The position numbers and the translations under genes were made by a program. A DNA stretch of 64,000 nt. Source: JBFWRI01 sp050248995 (GTDB lineage Bacteria; Pseudomonadota; Alphaproteobacteria; JAIXQD01). The DNA is taken from the NCBI GenBank assembly GCA_050248995.1, contig JBFWRI010000007.1, positions 5,150 through 69,149 of the forward strand. The letters run 5' to 3'. Positions within the stretch are counted from its first letter, which is position 1, and each line of letters starts with the position of its first letter. This document shows, one piece after another, positions 45,033 through 52,547 of the stretch. The notes beneath the pieces are model-generated. The model saw only the letters and a list, made by a program, of their open reading frames with translations, was not told the DNA's origin and ran no database searches.

Positions 45033-45049
45033 GCCTATCTAATAGGCAA
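45033..45049. promoter_or_regulatory. 17-bp palindrome between divergent genes
   Basis: TGCCTAT-CTA-ATAGGCA is a perfect 7-bp inverted repeat with a 3-base centre, located between the starts of the SLT-domain gene and the acyl-CoA dehydrogenase gene. It is a candidate operator for a dimeric regulator. Confidence 0.4.
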
Positions 45050-45070
45050 GGCTCATGCCAAGGTAACCCT

Positions 45071-46729
45071 ATGACTTATATACCCCCGATTCAGGACCAG
45101 CTGTTCATCCTCAACAATGTTCTGGGAACGAATATCGACGACGCCGCGCTGGTGCTTGAAGCCGCCGGCGCGCTGGCCGCTGAAACCTTCGAGCCGCTGA
45201 ATACCGTGGGCAACAAGGAAGGCGCCAAGCTGACCGACAAAGGCGTGACAACAGCCACCGGTTTCAAAGCCGCCTACGCAGCTTACGTCGAAGGCGGCTG
45301 GAACGGCTTGCCGGCAGAAGAAGGATTCGGCGGTCAGGGCCTGCCGAAAGTTCTGGCGATGGCCGTGCAGGAACTATGGCAATCCGCCAACATCGGCCTT
45401 GCGCTGTGCGGCCTTCTTACACAGGGCTCGGTTGAACTATTGACCGCACACGGCACTGACGCACAAAAGCAGAAGTATCTGCCAAAGCTGGTCAGCGGCG
45501 AGCACACCGGCACCATGAACCTGACCGAACCACAAGCCGGCAGTGATGTGGGCGCAGTGCGCACCAAGGCCGTCAAACAGGCCGACGGCACCTATAAAAT
45601 CATCGGCCAGAAAATTTTCATCAGCTACGGCGATCACGACTTTACCGACAACATCATCCACTTTGTGTTGGCACGCATTGAAGGCGCGCCTGCCGGCACC
45701 AAAGGCCTGTCGTTATTCCTTGTGCCCAAGGTGCTGGAAAACGGCAAAGCCAACGATGTGCGCTGCGTTTCACTGGAACACAAGCTGGGCCAGCATGGCA
45801 GCCCCACCTGCGTGATGGCGTTCGGCGATAACGGCGGCGCCTATGGCGAAATCGTCGGCGCCGAAGGCGGCGGCATGGCCGGCATGTTCACGATGATGAA
45901 CGAAGCGCGCCTTGGTGTTGGTATTCAGGGCCTTGGCCTGTGCGAACGCGCGCTGCAGCAGGGCCGGGCTTTTGCACAAGAACGCAAACAGGGCGGCAAG
46001 GCTATTATCGAATACCCCGATGTACGTCGCATGCTGCTGACGATTAAATCGCAAACCGAAGCCGCGCGCGGCCTCGCCTATTCAGCTACGGCTGCTGCCG
46101 ACGCCGGCGACACCAAGCGCGTTGACCTGCTGACACCGCTGGTTAAGTCATGGTGCACAGACCTGTCGAACGAGCTGACATCACTGAATATTCAGATCCA
46201 CGGCGGCATGGGTTTTATCGAAGAAACCGGCGCCGCACAGCATTATCGCGACGCGCGCGTGCTGGCGATTTACGAAGGCACCAACGGTATTCAGGCCAAC
46301 GACCTGCTGTTCCGCAAGGTGCTGAAAGACGGCGGTGCGGAAGCCCGGCGCTATCTGGATGAAATCGAAAACCACGCCAAGACGCTGAAAGGCGACGCTG
46401 GCGAGGATGCGCAGGTGATTGGCGACAGCGTCATCGAAGCCGTGCAGCTGGTGCGCAAGGCCATTGATTACCTGCTAGACGAAAAAGACCCCGAACGCCA
46501 GCAGGCCGCAGCCGTACCGTTCCTCAACCTGTTTGTCCTTACCGCTGCCGGCGGCATGCATGCCCGTATGGTGAAGGCTGCGCTGGAAGCAGAACAAACA
46601 CCCTTCATGCAAAGCAAGGTCACCAGTGGCCGCTTCTTCGTGCGCCACATCTTGTCGCACACGCTGGGGCTGGCTATTGCCGTGCGCCATACCAAGAGTA
46701 TTGTGACGGCAACAGCGGAAACAATTTAA
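45071..46729 (+). CDS. Acyl-CoA dehydrogenase
   Basis: A flavin-dependent dehydrogenase of 552 residues. Visible landmarks are an N-terminal helical domain, the middle beta-domain with GTMNLTEPQAGSD and FISYGDHDF, the second helical domain with ARLGVGIQGLG and QIHGGMGFIEE, and the C-terminal domain found in the longer (about 590-residue) acyl-CoA dehydrogenase group. This group oxidises long-chain or branched acyl-CoA in beta-oxidation. The only other lipid-related gene nearby is an SDR oxidoreductase at 47889. NADAR and YjdM-like genes follow on the same strand; the NADAR start overlaps the stop in TAATG. Confidence 0.93.
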   Translation: MTYIPPIQDQLFILNNVLGTNIDDAALVLEAAGALAAETFEPLNTVGNKEGAKLTDKGVTTATGFKAAYAAYVEGGWNGLPAEEGFGGQGLPKVLAMAVQELWQSANIGLALCGLLTQGSVELLTAHGTDAQKQKYLPKLVSGEHTGTMNLTEPQAGSDVGAVRTKAVKQADGTYKIIGQKIFISYGDHDFTDNIIHFVLARIEGAPAGTKGLSLFLVPKVLENGKANDVRCVSLEHKLGQHGSPTCVMAFGDNGGAYGEIVGAEGGGMAGMFTMMNEARLGVGIQGLGLCERALQQGRAFAQERKQGGKAIIEYPDVRRMLLTIKSQTEAARGLAYSATAAADAGDTKRVDLLTPLVKSWCTDLSNELTSLNIQIHGGMGFIEETGAAQHYRDARVLAIYEGTNGIQANDLLFRKVLKDGGAEARRYLDEIENHAKTLKGDAGEDAQVIGDSVIEAVQLVRKAIDYLLDEKDPERQQAAAVPFLNLFVLTAAGGMHARMVKAALEAEQTPFMQSKVTSGRFFVRHILSHTLGLAIAVRHTKSIVTATAETI

Positions 46730-47184
46730 TGGAACCCATTACATTCTATGAACCCGAAGATGAAAACGGCTGGCTGAGCAGCCTTGCGCCGTATGAAATC
46801 GTGATGAACGGTGTGGTATGGCCCACCGCCGAACACTGGTATCAGGCGCAGAAGTTTCCCAATGATCCAACGCTGCAGGAATTCCTGCGCCGCACCAGCG
46901 ACCCGCGCACGGTCAAGGCCATTGCGCGTGATAACAAGGATGCACGCCGCGCCGATTGGGACGATGTGAAGGTTTCAATGTTCTATGAAGCCAACATGAC
47001 CAAGTTCATCAAGCATCCCGCGCTGTGGGCGCAGCTGCTTGAAACCGGTCATGCCGAACTGGTTGAACAATCCCCGCATGACCCCTTCTGGGGCCGCGCC
47101 GCAAACGGCACTGGCGAAAACATGGTTGGCGTCGTGCTGATGTACATCCGCGACGAGCTGCGCAACGCGCGCATGCGCGCCTAA
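46729..47184 (+). CDS. NADAR-domain protein (YbiA family)
   Basis: A protein of 151 residues with the NADAR signature: WLSSLAPYEIVMNGVVWPTAEHWYQAQKF at the start of the core, then KAIARDNKD, and the conserved DPFWG near the end. NADAR proteins remove ADP-ribose from guanine or from cofactors; YbiA acts on riboflavin intermediates. The start overlaps the preceding acyl-CoA dehydrogenase stop by one base. A flavin-quality role next to a flavoenzyme is conceivable but inferred. Confidence 0.92.
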   Translation: MEPITFYEPEDENGWLSSLAPYEIVMNGVVWPTAEHWYQAQKFPNDPTLQEFLRRTSDPRTVKAIARDNKDARRADWDDVKVSMFYEANMTKFIKHPALWAQLLETGHAELVEQSPHDPFWGRAANGTGENMVGVVLMYIRDELRNARMRA

Positions 47185-47207
47185 TCACACAATCGAAAGC
47201 GCACGCA

Positions 47208-47564
47208 ATGAATGAAAACCCGCCCTGCCCCAAATGCCAGTCGCCTTATGTTTACGAAGACCGCGGCTTTTTTATCTGCCCGGAATGCGCACATGAATGG
47301 TCAGCTACAATGACAGCTGCAGCCGCCGAAGACAGCGCTGCGGGCAAGGTTGTGCGCGACGCCAACGGAACTGAATTAAAAGACGGCGATACCGTGACAG
47401 TCATCAAGGACTTGAAGGTCCGGGGGTCGTCATCGGTGGTAAAGGTCGGCACCAAAGTCAAGAACATCCGCCTTGTCGATGGTGATCATGATATCGATTG
47501 TAAAATACCCGGCATCGGTGCAATGGGGCTGAAATCCGAATTTGTAAAAAAAGTTTCTGACTGA
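47208..47564 (+). CDS. Zinc-ribbon protein of the YjdM/PhnA family
   Basis: A protein of 118 residues. Four cysteines in C-x2-C (CPKC near residue 7) and C-x2-C (CPEC near 26) form a zinc ribbon. The second half has the SH3-like PhnA motif DGDTVTVIKDLKVRGSSSVVK and VRLVDGDHDIDCKI. Named PhnA from its original place beside the E. coli phn genes, it is not a phosphonoacetate hydrolase. Function unknown. It lies 23 bp after the NADAR gene and is probably in the same transcript. Confidence 0.93.
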   Translation: MNENPPCPKCQSPYVYEDRGFFICPECAHEWSATMTAAAAEDSAAGKVVRDANGTELKDGDTVTVIKDLKVRGSSSVVKVGTKVKNIRLVDGDHDIDCKIPGIGAMGLKSEFVKKVSD

Positions 47565-47819
47565 TCCGTAACTTCGACGTTTATACGGAGGCGGTATATG
47601 TGGATTCTGGGCGCTGCATCTGTTATACTGTAACCTACATAGAGCCCGGAGTGGTGCCAGACCCGCGATCGCTCAAGCCAACGGCCACGGCTGCATTCGT
47701 ATGTGTGCAATGTTGTAGGGAAATTTGAATCGCCTAACGTGTTGAAACTCCCCGCAGATTTTTCAACCCCACCCCCACCCCTGAATCAGTTATGCTGCAT
47801 CTCATCAAAGGAGATTCCC
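47565..47819 (+). other. Intergenic region with a possible small RNA
   Basis: No protein-coding gene fits 47565-47819. It holds a short hairpin CCGTA...TACGG just after the yjdM-like gene, then a TATACT -10 box near 47623 with a weak TGGATT -35 at 17-bp spacing. From about 47637 on, G+C-rich text (GAGCCCGGAGTGGTGCC, then CAAGCCAACGGCCACGGCTG) with self-complementary parts suggests a structured RNA. I cannot match it to 6S, tmRNA or SRP RNA. Confidence 0.35.
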
Positions 47820-47888
47820 ATGGGTATGGATGTTATTCTGATTGGCGCGGCTGTTCTGTTTTTCTTCTGGCAAACCCAGCAGGCCTAA
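47820..47888 (+). CDS. 22-residue single-span membrane peptide
   Basis: ATG at 47820 to TAA at 47888 encodes MGMDVILIGAAVLFFFWQTQQA, which is one membrane helix (residues about 4-17) with short polar ends. A strong AAAGGAGA lies 6 bases upstream, which is unusual by chance in a non-coding gap and makes translation likely. Its stop adjoins the stop of the convergent SDR gene. Small single-span peptides often modulate transporters or stress responses; no specific role is known. Confidence 0.55.
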   Translation: MGMDVILIGAAVLFFFWQTQQA

Positions 47889-48653
47889 TTATTCAGCTGT
47901 CCAGCCGCCATCAATGACAAGCGCGGTGCCCGTAACCAGCGCTGCCGCGTCAGACGCAAGATATACGACACCGCCCATAATGTCTTCCACCCGGCCCAAG
48001 CGGTTCAGCTTGATCTTGTTCACAATGCCCTGCTTTACCGTAGGGTCAGTGATAAACTTTTTTGACATCTCGGTTTCTATGAATGTCGGACATATGGTGT
48101 TCACGCGGATATTGTGTGGCCCTAATTCAATCGCCATAGCCTTTGTCATACCTTCAACAGCATGCTTGGTGCCGCAATAGGCCGAGCGGTTTGGCCCGCC
48201 TACAATGCCCATCTGCGATGATATATTGATAATCGAACCCGGCATGCCGCTGGCGATAAGCTTCTTTGCAACTGCTTGGCTGGTAAAGAACAACGCGCGC
48301 TGGTTCAGGTTGACCATGGTGTCAAAGTCTTTGATCTGCACATCAAGAAACGGCGCATAAATATTTGTTCCAGCGTTATTGACCAGAATATCAAAAGTCT
48401 CTTCAGCATTAACCAGCGCCGCTGTCTTTTCCAGATCTGTGATATCAAGGGCAACAGCTTTGGCCTTACCGCCTGCTTTACTGATCTCCTGAGCCACTTG
48501 TTCGATCTCAGCTGTTGTCCGCGCAATAAGTGTTACGGCAGCACCTGCCTGTGCAAGGCCGGCAGCAATCGCCTGACCAATACCACGACCGGCCCCCGTA
48601 ACCAGGGCACGCTTACCTGATAAACTAAAGGATGGGGCTTGGGGTAACTGCAT
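47889..48653 (-). CDS. Short-chain dehydrogenase/reductase
   Basis: A classical SDR of 254 residues from the ATG at 48653 (MQLPQAPSFSLSGK), with AAGG upstream; a longer reading to 48764 adds a basic leader of no similarity. Motifs: VTGAGRGIGQA (cofactor binding), DILVNNAG, NISSQ with the catalytic serine and RSAYCGTKHA with the YxxxK catalytic pair, and CPTFIETEM. It probably reduces a ketone or oxidises an alcohol with NAD(P)(H). The substrate cannot be told from sequence. It is a stand-alone gene. Confidence 0.92.
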   Translation of the reverse strand: MQLPQAPSFSLSGKRALVTGAGRGIGQAIAAGLAQAGAAVTLIARTTAEIEQVAQEISKAGGKAKAVALDITDLEKTAALVNAEETFDILVNNAGTNIYAPFLDVQIKDFDTMVNLNQRALFFTSQAVAKKLIASGMPGSIINISSQMGIVGGPNRSAYCGTKHAVEGMTKAMAIELGPHNIRVNTICPTFIETEMSKKFITDPTVKQGIVNKIKLNRLGRVEDIMGGVVYLASDAAALVTGTALVIDGGWTAE

Positions 48654-48715
48654 AAGATCGCCTTCTTGTTGATGAAGCAAAGTTCTCACGATTTGGCGGT
48701 GCGCGCAACCGAGGC

Positions 48716-49078
48716 TTAATAAGGGGCGTAGCGGCGCCAGCAGCCGATTTCGTCGACCGAGCAATCCGGCAGCGGACGGCTGGTTGTTGTTGCTGTGTCA
48801 CTGCTTACAATATCCATCACCGACGGCTGGAACATATCCTGAAACCACAGCTGCTCGCCAACCCAGTGCACACCGCCAGCAATCACCAGCACCACTGCCG
48901 AGCCGCCCACCACAAGTTTGGTTAGTTCCCAGCGTATCCAGCGCTCGTCGTAATCATCATTATCGCGGTTCGGCTTGCGTGGGCCTTCGCCCCGGCCGCC
49001 ATCCCCGCCCCGGGGCGGCAATGGGGGTAACCCGCCCGCAAGGATATCATCTGTCAGTTTGGTGCGCAGGTAAGCCAT
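48716..49078 (-). CDS. Unknown single-span membrane protein
   Basis: A protein of 120 residues from ATG at 49078 (MAYLRTKLTDDIL), with AAGGAT 7 bases upstream. A glycine/proline/arginine-rich stretch (PPLPPRGGDGGRGEGPRKP) leads to a membrane helix at about 54-73 (KLVVGGSAVVLVIAGGVHWV) and a C-terminal soluble part with two cysteines (about 105 and 112) in a SVDEIGC pattern, likely periplasmic and oxidisable. It diverges from the isocitrate dehydrogenase gene. No family recognised. Confidence 0.68.
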   Translation of the reverse strand: MAYLRTKLTDDILAGGLPPLPPRGGDGGRGEGPRKPNRDNDDYDERWIRWELTKLVVGGSAVVLVIAGGVHWVGEQLWFQDMFQPSVMDIVSSDTATTTSRPLPDCSVDEIGCWRRYAPY

Positions 49079-49157
49079 GGAAATCCTTGGCCGAAAGGCC
49101 TTAACCGGAAAATAAGCAAATCGGCCTAATCCTTCAACCAACAAAGAGGGAAATAAA

Positions 49158-50600
49158 ATGGCAAAGACACCTATCACAGTTGCCTACGGCGACGGCATCG
49201 GCCCTGAAATCATGCCGGCCTGCCTGCAGATCATGGAAGCCGCCGGCGCGCAGCTGGATATCCAGCGCATTGATATCGGCGAGAAGGTTTACCTGGAAGG
49301 CCACACCAGCGGCATCAAGCCCGAAGCATGGGAAAGCCTGCGCGCCACCAAGGTGCTGTACAAAGCACCTATCACCACGCCGCGCGGCGGCGGCTATAAA
49401 AGCCTGAACGTCACCATTCGCAAAACGGTTGGTCTGTTTGCTAACGTGCGTCCGTGCATTTCATTCCATCCGTTTGTGAAAACCAAACACCCGGTCATGG
49501 ATGTTGTGATCGTACGCGAAAACGAAGAAGACCTTTATGCCGGTATCGAATACCGCCAGTCGGAAGAAGTTTACACCGGCATCAAGATGGTCACGCGTGC
49601 AGGAACCGAACGCATCATTCGCTATGCCTTCGATTATGCGCGCTTCAACGGCCGCAAGAAAGTCACCGCCTTCGTGAAAGATAATATCATGAAGGGCACG
49701 GATGGCCTTTTCAAAAACCTGTTCGTCGACATCGCCAAAGAATACCCGGATATCACAGCTGATGATTTCATCATCGATATCGGTACCGCCAAGCTGGCCG
49801 ACAAGCCCGAGATGTTCGATGTGATTGTCACGCAAAACCTGTATGGCGACATCATTTCCGACGTCGCCGCCGAAATCACCGGATCGGTCGGCCTTGGCAG
49901 TTCGTCCAACATCGGCGAACACTGCGCCATGTTCGAAGCTATCCACGGTAGCGCCCCCGATATCGCGGGCAAAGGCATTGCCAACCCGTCGGGCCTGCTG
50001 CTGGCAGGCGTGCTGATGCTGAACCATCTTGGTCAGGGCGACGCGGCCACCAAAGTTCACAATGCATGGCTGAAAACCATTGAAGACGGCATCCACACCG
50101 GCGACATTTTCAAGCCCGGCATCAGCAAGGAACGCGTTGGCACCGAAGGTTTCACCAAGGCCGTGCTGGCACGCCTTGGCCAGAAGCCGACGCAAATGAA
50201 GCCGGTTGATTATTCAAAAGCCACGAAACCGATGGAAACGCCGAAGGTTGGCGCAACTGTTGTGGTGAAGAAAGAACTGGTGGGCTGCGATCTGTTTATC
50301 TATTGGCCTGAATACGCCAAGCGCGACATTGATGCATTCGCAAACAAACTGAAAACGCTTGGCGGCAAGCTGCAACTGGCTCTCATTACCAGCCGTGGTG
50401 TCAAGGCGTGGCCTGATGGCTCGCCCGAAACAACGTTCACCGACACGTGTTCATGTCGCTTCAAAGGCGATGGCGTGGCAATGGCCGATGTACTGGCACT
50501 GATGAACGCCGTAACGGCCGCCGGCTTCACCATCAACAAGATGGAAACGCTTGTCACGTTCGACGGCAAGTCGGGCTTCAGCGCGGGTGCCGGGGAATAA
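49158..50600 (+). CDS. icd: Isocitrate dehydrogenase, long (type II) form
   Basis: A protein of 480 residues. The N-terminal 330 form the catalytic core: GDGIGPEI, the serine-containing substrate loop KSLNVTIRKTVGLFANVRP, VRENEEDLYAG, NLYGDIISD and SVGLGSSSNIG. A C-terminal domain of about 130 residues (from about 350), as in Thermus and Rickettsia enzymes, follows. The cofactor-specificity segment reads HGSAPDIAGKGIANPSG. Asp-Ile here is the NAD-type pair, where NADP enzymes have Lys-Tyr, so NAD dependence is inferred. It oxidises isocitrate to 2-oxoglutarate in the TCA cycle. The start of the next gene overlaps its stop (TAATG). Confidence 0.93.
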   Translation: MAKTPITVAYGDGIGPEIMPACLQIMEAAGAQLDIQRIDIGEKVYLEGHTSGIKPEAWESLRATKVLYKAPITTPRGGGYKSLNVTIRKTVGLFANVRPCISFHPFVKTKHPVMDVVIVRENEEDLYAGIEYRQSEEVYTGIKMVTRAGTERIIRYAFDYARFNGRKKVTAFVKDNIMKGTDGLFKNLFVDIAKEYPDITADDFIIDIGTAKLADKPEMFDVIVTQNLYGDIISDVAAEITGSVGLGSSSNIGEHCAMFEAIHGSAPDIAGKGIANPSGLLLAGVLMLNHLGQGDAATKVHNAWLKTIEDGIHTGDIFKPGISKERVGTEGFTKAVLARLGQKPTQMKPVDYSKATKPMETPKVGATVVVKKELVGCDLFIYWPEYAKRDIDAFANKLKTLGGKLQLALITSRGVKAWPDGSPETTFTDTCSCRFKGDGVAMADVLALMNAVTAAGFTINKMETLVTFDGKSGFSAGAGE

Positions 50601-51523
50601 TGGCCTTCGCCTATCTGCTGGCGTTTGTTCTTCCGGGCCTATGGGCCTGCTGCAATGTTATTGACCAAAAAATCTCGCACCAGATGCGTTTTCGCATCAG
50701 CAGCATTCTGGTCATTAACGCACTGCTGATTATCTGCTTTTACCTACCTGTATTTTACGCCATCTTCCGTCCCGCGGCTTTCCCGGCTGAACATGCGGCC
50801 GTCATCATTACTTACGGCCTGCTTGATACCCTGTACCTCGTTCCCTATTACATTGCGCTCCGTCATATCAGCACCTCGGTTGTCGGTGCGCTGTTTAAGA
50901 TGGGTGCCGTCGTGGTGGCGATTGAAAGCTATATCTTCCTTGGTGAAGAACTTATGCCCGTACAGTACGTCGGCTTTGCGATTGTCGTCGCGGCCAGCCT
51001 GTACGCCAGCTACCACAAGGGGGACGAGAATGCCCCGCGCAAACTGTCGATCGCTTTCTGGCTGATGCTGCTGGCTGCCTTTGTCACATCCAGCAACGCC
51101 GTGCTGGGTAAGTACGCCACAACTATCATGCCGTGGCACACCATGTACTTCTGGTCGCAGCTGACCGCCGCACTGCTCGTCCTGACGATTCTTGTTGCGC
51201 CGGCTGTCCGCCGCCATCTGCTAAGCGACCTGAAGCGTCACCCTGAAATGAAGCGTTACGCAATGACAGAACAGTTTTTCGCTACGCTGGCCGAAGGCGG
51301 CATGTTTTTCGTAATGGCCCATATCCCTGTCACGATCATGAAAGCCATCGCTGCCCTGCAACCGGTCTATCTGCTGCTGTTTGCGCGGCTGTTCCACCGC
51401 CGCATGCCAGGCCTGTTTCATGAAGACCTGCGGCCGAAGGAAGTTGAGCGCAAGATGGTCAGCTTCGCGTTTATCGGCGTCGGATTATTCGTTATTTTCG
51501 TGGTATCGACGTTTTGGCGCTAG
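50600..51523 (+). CDS. DMT-superfamily (EamA-like) membrane transporter
   Basis: A protein of 307 residues with about ten hydrophobic helices. The two-fold repeat typical of the drug/metabolite transporter family is visible: an early helix ending YIALRHISTSVVGALFKMG, followed by a helix with SYIFLGEELMPVQYVG, and in the second half HIPVTIMKAIAALQPVYLLL. EamA members export amino acids or metabolites. It is translationally coupled to icd (TAATG overlap), which suggests a link to a TCA intermediate or its derivatives, an inference. Its stop TAG is shared with the convergent alarmone hydrolase gene through CTAG. Confidence 0.82.
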   Translation: MAFAYLLAFVLPGLWACCNVIDQKISHQMRFRISSILVINALLIICFYLPVFYAIFRPAAFPAEHAAVIITYGLLDTLYLVPYYIALRHISTSVVGALFKMGAVVVAIESYIFLGEELMPVQYVGFAIVVAASLYASYHKGDENAPRKLSIAFWLMLLAAFVTSSNAVLGKYATTIMPWHTMYFWSQLTAALLVLTILVAPAVRRHLLSDLKRHPEMKRYAMTEQFFATLAEGGMFFVMAHIPVTIMKAIAALQPVYLLLFARLFHRRMPGLFHEDLRPKEVERKMVSFAFIGVGLFVIFVVSTFWR

Positions 51524-52197
51524 CCTAACCGGTCTTGAGGGCCGGTGCTGCGGCGTGAACGACTGCGTGGTGGCGGATTGAGAAGGCTCTGCTCTTCCCG
51601 ATCAATCGCCTGCATCGCCTTGGCATAGCGGACTTGAAACAAGTCATACAACGTCGGTGACAATTCCTTGCCAAGTTCGAATATAGCGGCAGCTGCATTC
51701 AGGTTGAAACGCTTCTTTTCAGGCGTCCACTTTTTCGGCAATTCTTCGGGTTTACTGTTGCTGTATTTGTCAGCCATTTTCACAAGCTGCGCACGCCACG
51801 ACATTGTCGGGAACTTCTTGATCTGATGCTCTTTCTTTGCTTCCGAGCTCAGTGTGTCGTCTTGGTGTGAGACTTCATTGACGACATCGGCAACCAGATT
51901 GCCGAACTTCTGGCGGATTATCCGTCCGTAATGTGTATCTTCTTTTACATCATGCAGGTAAGCAGCAATGATGGTGATTAAATCGGCCTTTGGTTCCAGC
52001 CTAACAATGCGGGCTGTTTCTGCCTTGTGGTTGAAGTAAGGGAAATCTACTTCTTTGCGGCGTTGATCGCGGTGCGCCTTGGCTGAAAACTGAACAGCTT
52101 CCGTAACCCAGAAGAGCTGCTCTTGCGCGCTCATCGAATTCGGGTCAGCTGCATAGGCATCTAGCGGGTGGATTTTTGTGGCTGGGGCTGCTGTCAT
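51520..52197 (-). CDS. MESH1-like small alarmone hydrolase
   Basis: A protein of 225 residues. Residues about 30-150 match the HD domain of (p)ppGpp hydrolases: AKAHRDQRRKEVDFPYFNH with H57, AAYLHDVKEDT with H82-D83 and E86-D87, and LVKMADKYSN with D143 and N147. These are the metal-site and catalytic positions known in MESH1/SpoT. No synthetase, TGS or ACT domains follow, so it should be a stand-alone hydrolase of ppGpp or, as shown for metazoan MESH1, NADPH. The C-terminal 70 residues are basic and unstructured. AAGGA precedes the ATG. It lies opposite the flagellar promoter region and converges with the DMT transporter gene. Confidence 0.85.
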   Translation of the reverse strand: MTAAPATKIHPLDAYAADPNSMSAQEQLFWVTEAVQFSAKAHRDQRRKEVDFPYFNHKAETARIVRLEPKADLITIIAAYLHDVKEDTHYGRIIRQKFGNLVADVVNEVSHQDDTLSSEAKKEHQIKKFPTMSWRAQLVKMADKYSNSKPEELPKKWTPEKKRFNLNAAAAIFELGKELSPTLYDLFQVRYAKAMQAIDREEQSLLNPPPRSRSRRSTGPQDRLG

Positions 52198-52325
52198 GCG
52201 GTATCCTTCTTTTGGCGACTATCGCAGCCGACTCGGGGTCATTTCAAGCTGCATATTTCCGCATCCGGAATCAGGCTTATTAAGATTAACCTCTTCGAAT
52301 CACTAGGCAGAAACTGCCCGATTTG

Positions 52326-52340
52326 TTAATCAACGGTTAA
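52326..52340 (+). promoter_or_regulatory. CtrA-type binding box
   Basis: TTAA-TCAACGG-TTAA, a perfect match to the CtrA consensus TTAA-N7-TTAA, 110 bases upstream of the sigma-54 -24 element. In Caulobacter CtrA activates the top of the flagellar hierarchy, so control of this operon by CtrA is a reasonable inference. Confidence 0.65.
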
Positions 52341-52435
52341 CTATTGGTGTTTAGGTTTGTTAACAGATGTGCTAAGAATACAGCAAAACTGCGGTGTATT
52401 TCTTAAAGCAGTCTGTAACGGGGGTTACTTAATCT

Positions 52436-52451
52436 TGGTAAAGTCTTTGCA
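52436..52451 (+). promoter_or_regulatory. Sigma-54 (RpoN) promoter of the fliF operon
   Basis: TGGTAAAGTCTTTGCA fits TGGCAC-N5-TTGCW: GG and GC are spaced exactly as -24/-12 and the -12 half TTTGCA is complete; only the C and A of the -24 half differ. The start point would be near 52462, about 85 bases before the fliF start. The FlbD-type activator in the same operon could drive it. Confidence 0.75.
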
Positions 52452-52547
52452 CGTTTACCCTGAGGCGAAAGAAAAATACCCAAGACAAAAACAGCGTCAG
52501 GGTCACGGGTTAAGATTTAACTCGGTTAAGTCCAGGGGGAGAGCGGC

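Larger units (their letters stand above)
52198..52547. other. Divergent control region of the flagellar operon
   Basis: This 350-bp gap separates the minus-strand alarmone hydrolase from the plus-strand fliF operon. It contains the CtrA box and the sigma-54 promoter annotated separately, additional TTAA half-sites (52280-52283, 52510-52513, 52517-52520, 52526-52529), and no coding frame of note. Confidence 0.75.

Noticed and set aside
47637..47720. 6S RNA, tmRNA or SRP RNA
   Set aside because: None of their conserved sequence landmarks could be matched by eye; it remains only a candidate RNA.
48653..48764. 37-residue N-terminal extension of the SDR protein
   Set aside because: The extension is basic with no similarity, and an AAGG site lies before the internal ATG at 48653.
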